A stretch of DNA of 6,939 nt, taken from the NCBI GenBank assembly GCA_019352125.1, contig JABBNV010000016.1:14277-21215 (forward strand), in the 5' to 3' direction. Source of the DNA: Acidobacteriota bacterium (GTDB lineage: Bacteria > Actinomycetota > Actinomycetes > Actinomycetales > Micrococcaceae). A program made the position numbers and the translations under genes. Positions 6,317-6,939 of the stretch are shown one piece after another (position 1 is the stretch's first letter; each line of letters opens with the position of its first letter). The notes below the pieces were generated by a model. The model was not told where the DNA came from. It saw nothing but the letters and a program-made list of their open reading frames with translations, and made no database searches.

Positions 6317-6939
6317 ATGCCTAACGGGCAGTTTTGCGGCCAGCTCTGCGGCAGCGGATTTCAGCAGTGGCACATACGCCACCATTTGCTCAATACTCAG
6401 CCTGAAGATCGGGGCCGCAATGGCCACCGATGCAAAGGCAACCCCCTGAGAATTCAGAACTGGCACGGCCACGGCGCGCATGCCCACCTCATTCTCTTCA
6501 TCCATCACGGCATACCCCTGGCTGCGCACTCGTTCAATTTCCTCCCGGAAGGCGGCCCTGCCCGTAATGGATCGATCAGTCAGAGCGGTTAGCTCAAGCT
6601 CCTCTACTAGCCGGGTGCGGTCCTGCTCCGCGGCGAATGCCACAAGGGCCTTGCCCACGGAAGTGGTGTGTAGCAAACCCAGATGGCCCGGATCACTAGT
6701 GACGCGAAAGGTCTGAGGCCCATCCACCTTGCTGACCGTCAGATACCGTTCCCCGTCACGCACCGAGAGGATGGTTGCCTCACTGGTCTCATCCGTTACC
6801 CCTTGCAGGATGGGCAGGGCAGTACCGGCAAAGCCGTGGTGGTTGGAGACCTGTTGGCCCAGCTGAAAGACGCGCAGCCCTAGCCGGTAGAGGCGGCCTG
6901 ACGGCTCGTAATCAACAAAGCCATCCCGTGTGAGCGAAC
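6314..6939 (-). CDS. IclR-family transcriptional regulator (5' end beyond window)
   Basis: The open frame enters from the right edge and ends at TAG (6316-6314), giving 207 visible residues. It begins SLTRDGFVDYEPSGRLYRLG, the end of the IclR winged helix-turn-helix (the wing GF-x2-Y-x4-G-x-YRLG). The rest is the IclR effector domain: HTTSVGKALVAF (about 91-102) and QGYAVMDEENEVGMRAVAVPVLN (about 140-162). Most of the DNA-binding helix-turn-helix lies outside. A GTG at 6763 is in frame but internal to the domain and is not the start. IclR proteins commonly control aromatic and protocatechuate pathways (PcaR, PcaU, PobR), using an aromatic acid as ligand. Position as first visible gene of the qsuD-qsuB operon suggests it controls that operon; C. 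glutamicum uses a LysR-type QsuR instead. Target and ligand are inferred. Confidence 0.88.
   Translation of the reverse strand, partial: SLTRDGFVDYEPSGRLYRLGLRVFQLGQQVSNHHGFAGTALPILQGVTDETSEATILSVRDGERYLTVSKVDGPQTFRVTSDPGHLGLLHTTSVGKALVAFAAEQDRTRLVEELELTALTDRSITGRAAFREEIERVRSQGYAVMDEENEVGMRAVAVPVLNSQGVAFASVAIAAPIFRLSIEQMVAYVPLLKSAAAELAAKLPVRH

Overview
The window is a catabolic locus, most likely from a high-GC actinobacterium of the Arthrobacter/Micrococcaceae type. This rests on GC-rich third positions, close similarity (judged by eye, from memory) of four proteins to the Corynebacterium glutamicum Van and Qsu systems, and a PadR-type rather than GntR-type vanillate regulator. The genus is an inference; no rRNA or other marker is present.

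Left part, about 1-2593: a divergent vanillate module. A PadR-family repressor gene (vanR-like, minus strand, running off the left edge) faces vanA and vanB on the plus strand. The spacer between them carries a palindrome at 335-358 that closely resembles the VanR operator described in C. glutamicum. VanA (Rieske oxygenase) and VanB (FMN/2Fe-2S reductase) together demethylate vanillate to protocatechuate.

Right part, about 2604-6939, all minus strand, transcribed right to left: an IclR-family regulator (5' end beyond the window), a QsuD-type quinate/shikimate dehydrogenase, a QsuB-type 3-dehydroshikimate dehydratase fused to an HPPD-like domain, then after 130 bp a short-chain dehydrogenase of unknown substrate. 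The first three genes are very tightly packed: the qsuD Shine-Dalgarno overlaps the iclR stop codon, and the qsuB start overlaps the qsuD stop by one base. The short-chain dehydrogenase converges on vanB with only 10 bp between stop codons.

Taken together, the two modules are separate feeder routes to one intermediate: vanillate to protocatechuate (VanAB), and shikimate to 3-dehydroshikimate to protocatechuate (QsuD, QsuB). Each is next to its own candidate regulator. Ring-cleavage (pca) genes, the 3-dehydroquinate dehydratase needed for quinate, and transporters such as vanK are not in the window. I found no RNA genes, CRISPR arrays, insertion sequences or phage genes. The biochemistry is largely known. 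The points worth following up are the operator, the orphan dehydrogenase, and some sequence details of QsuD and QsuB.
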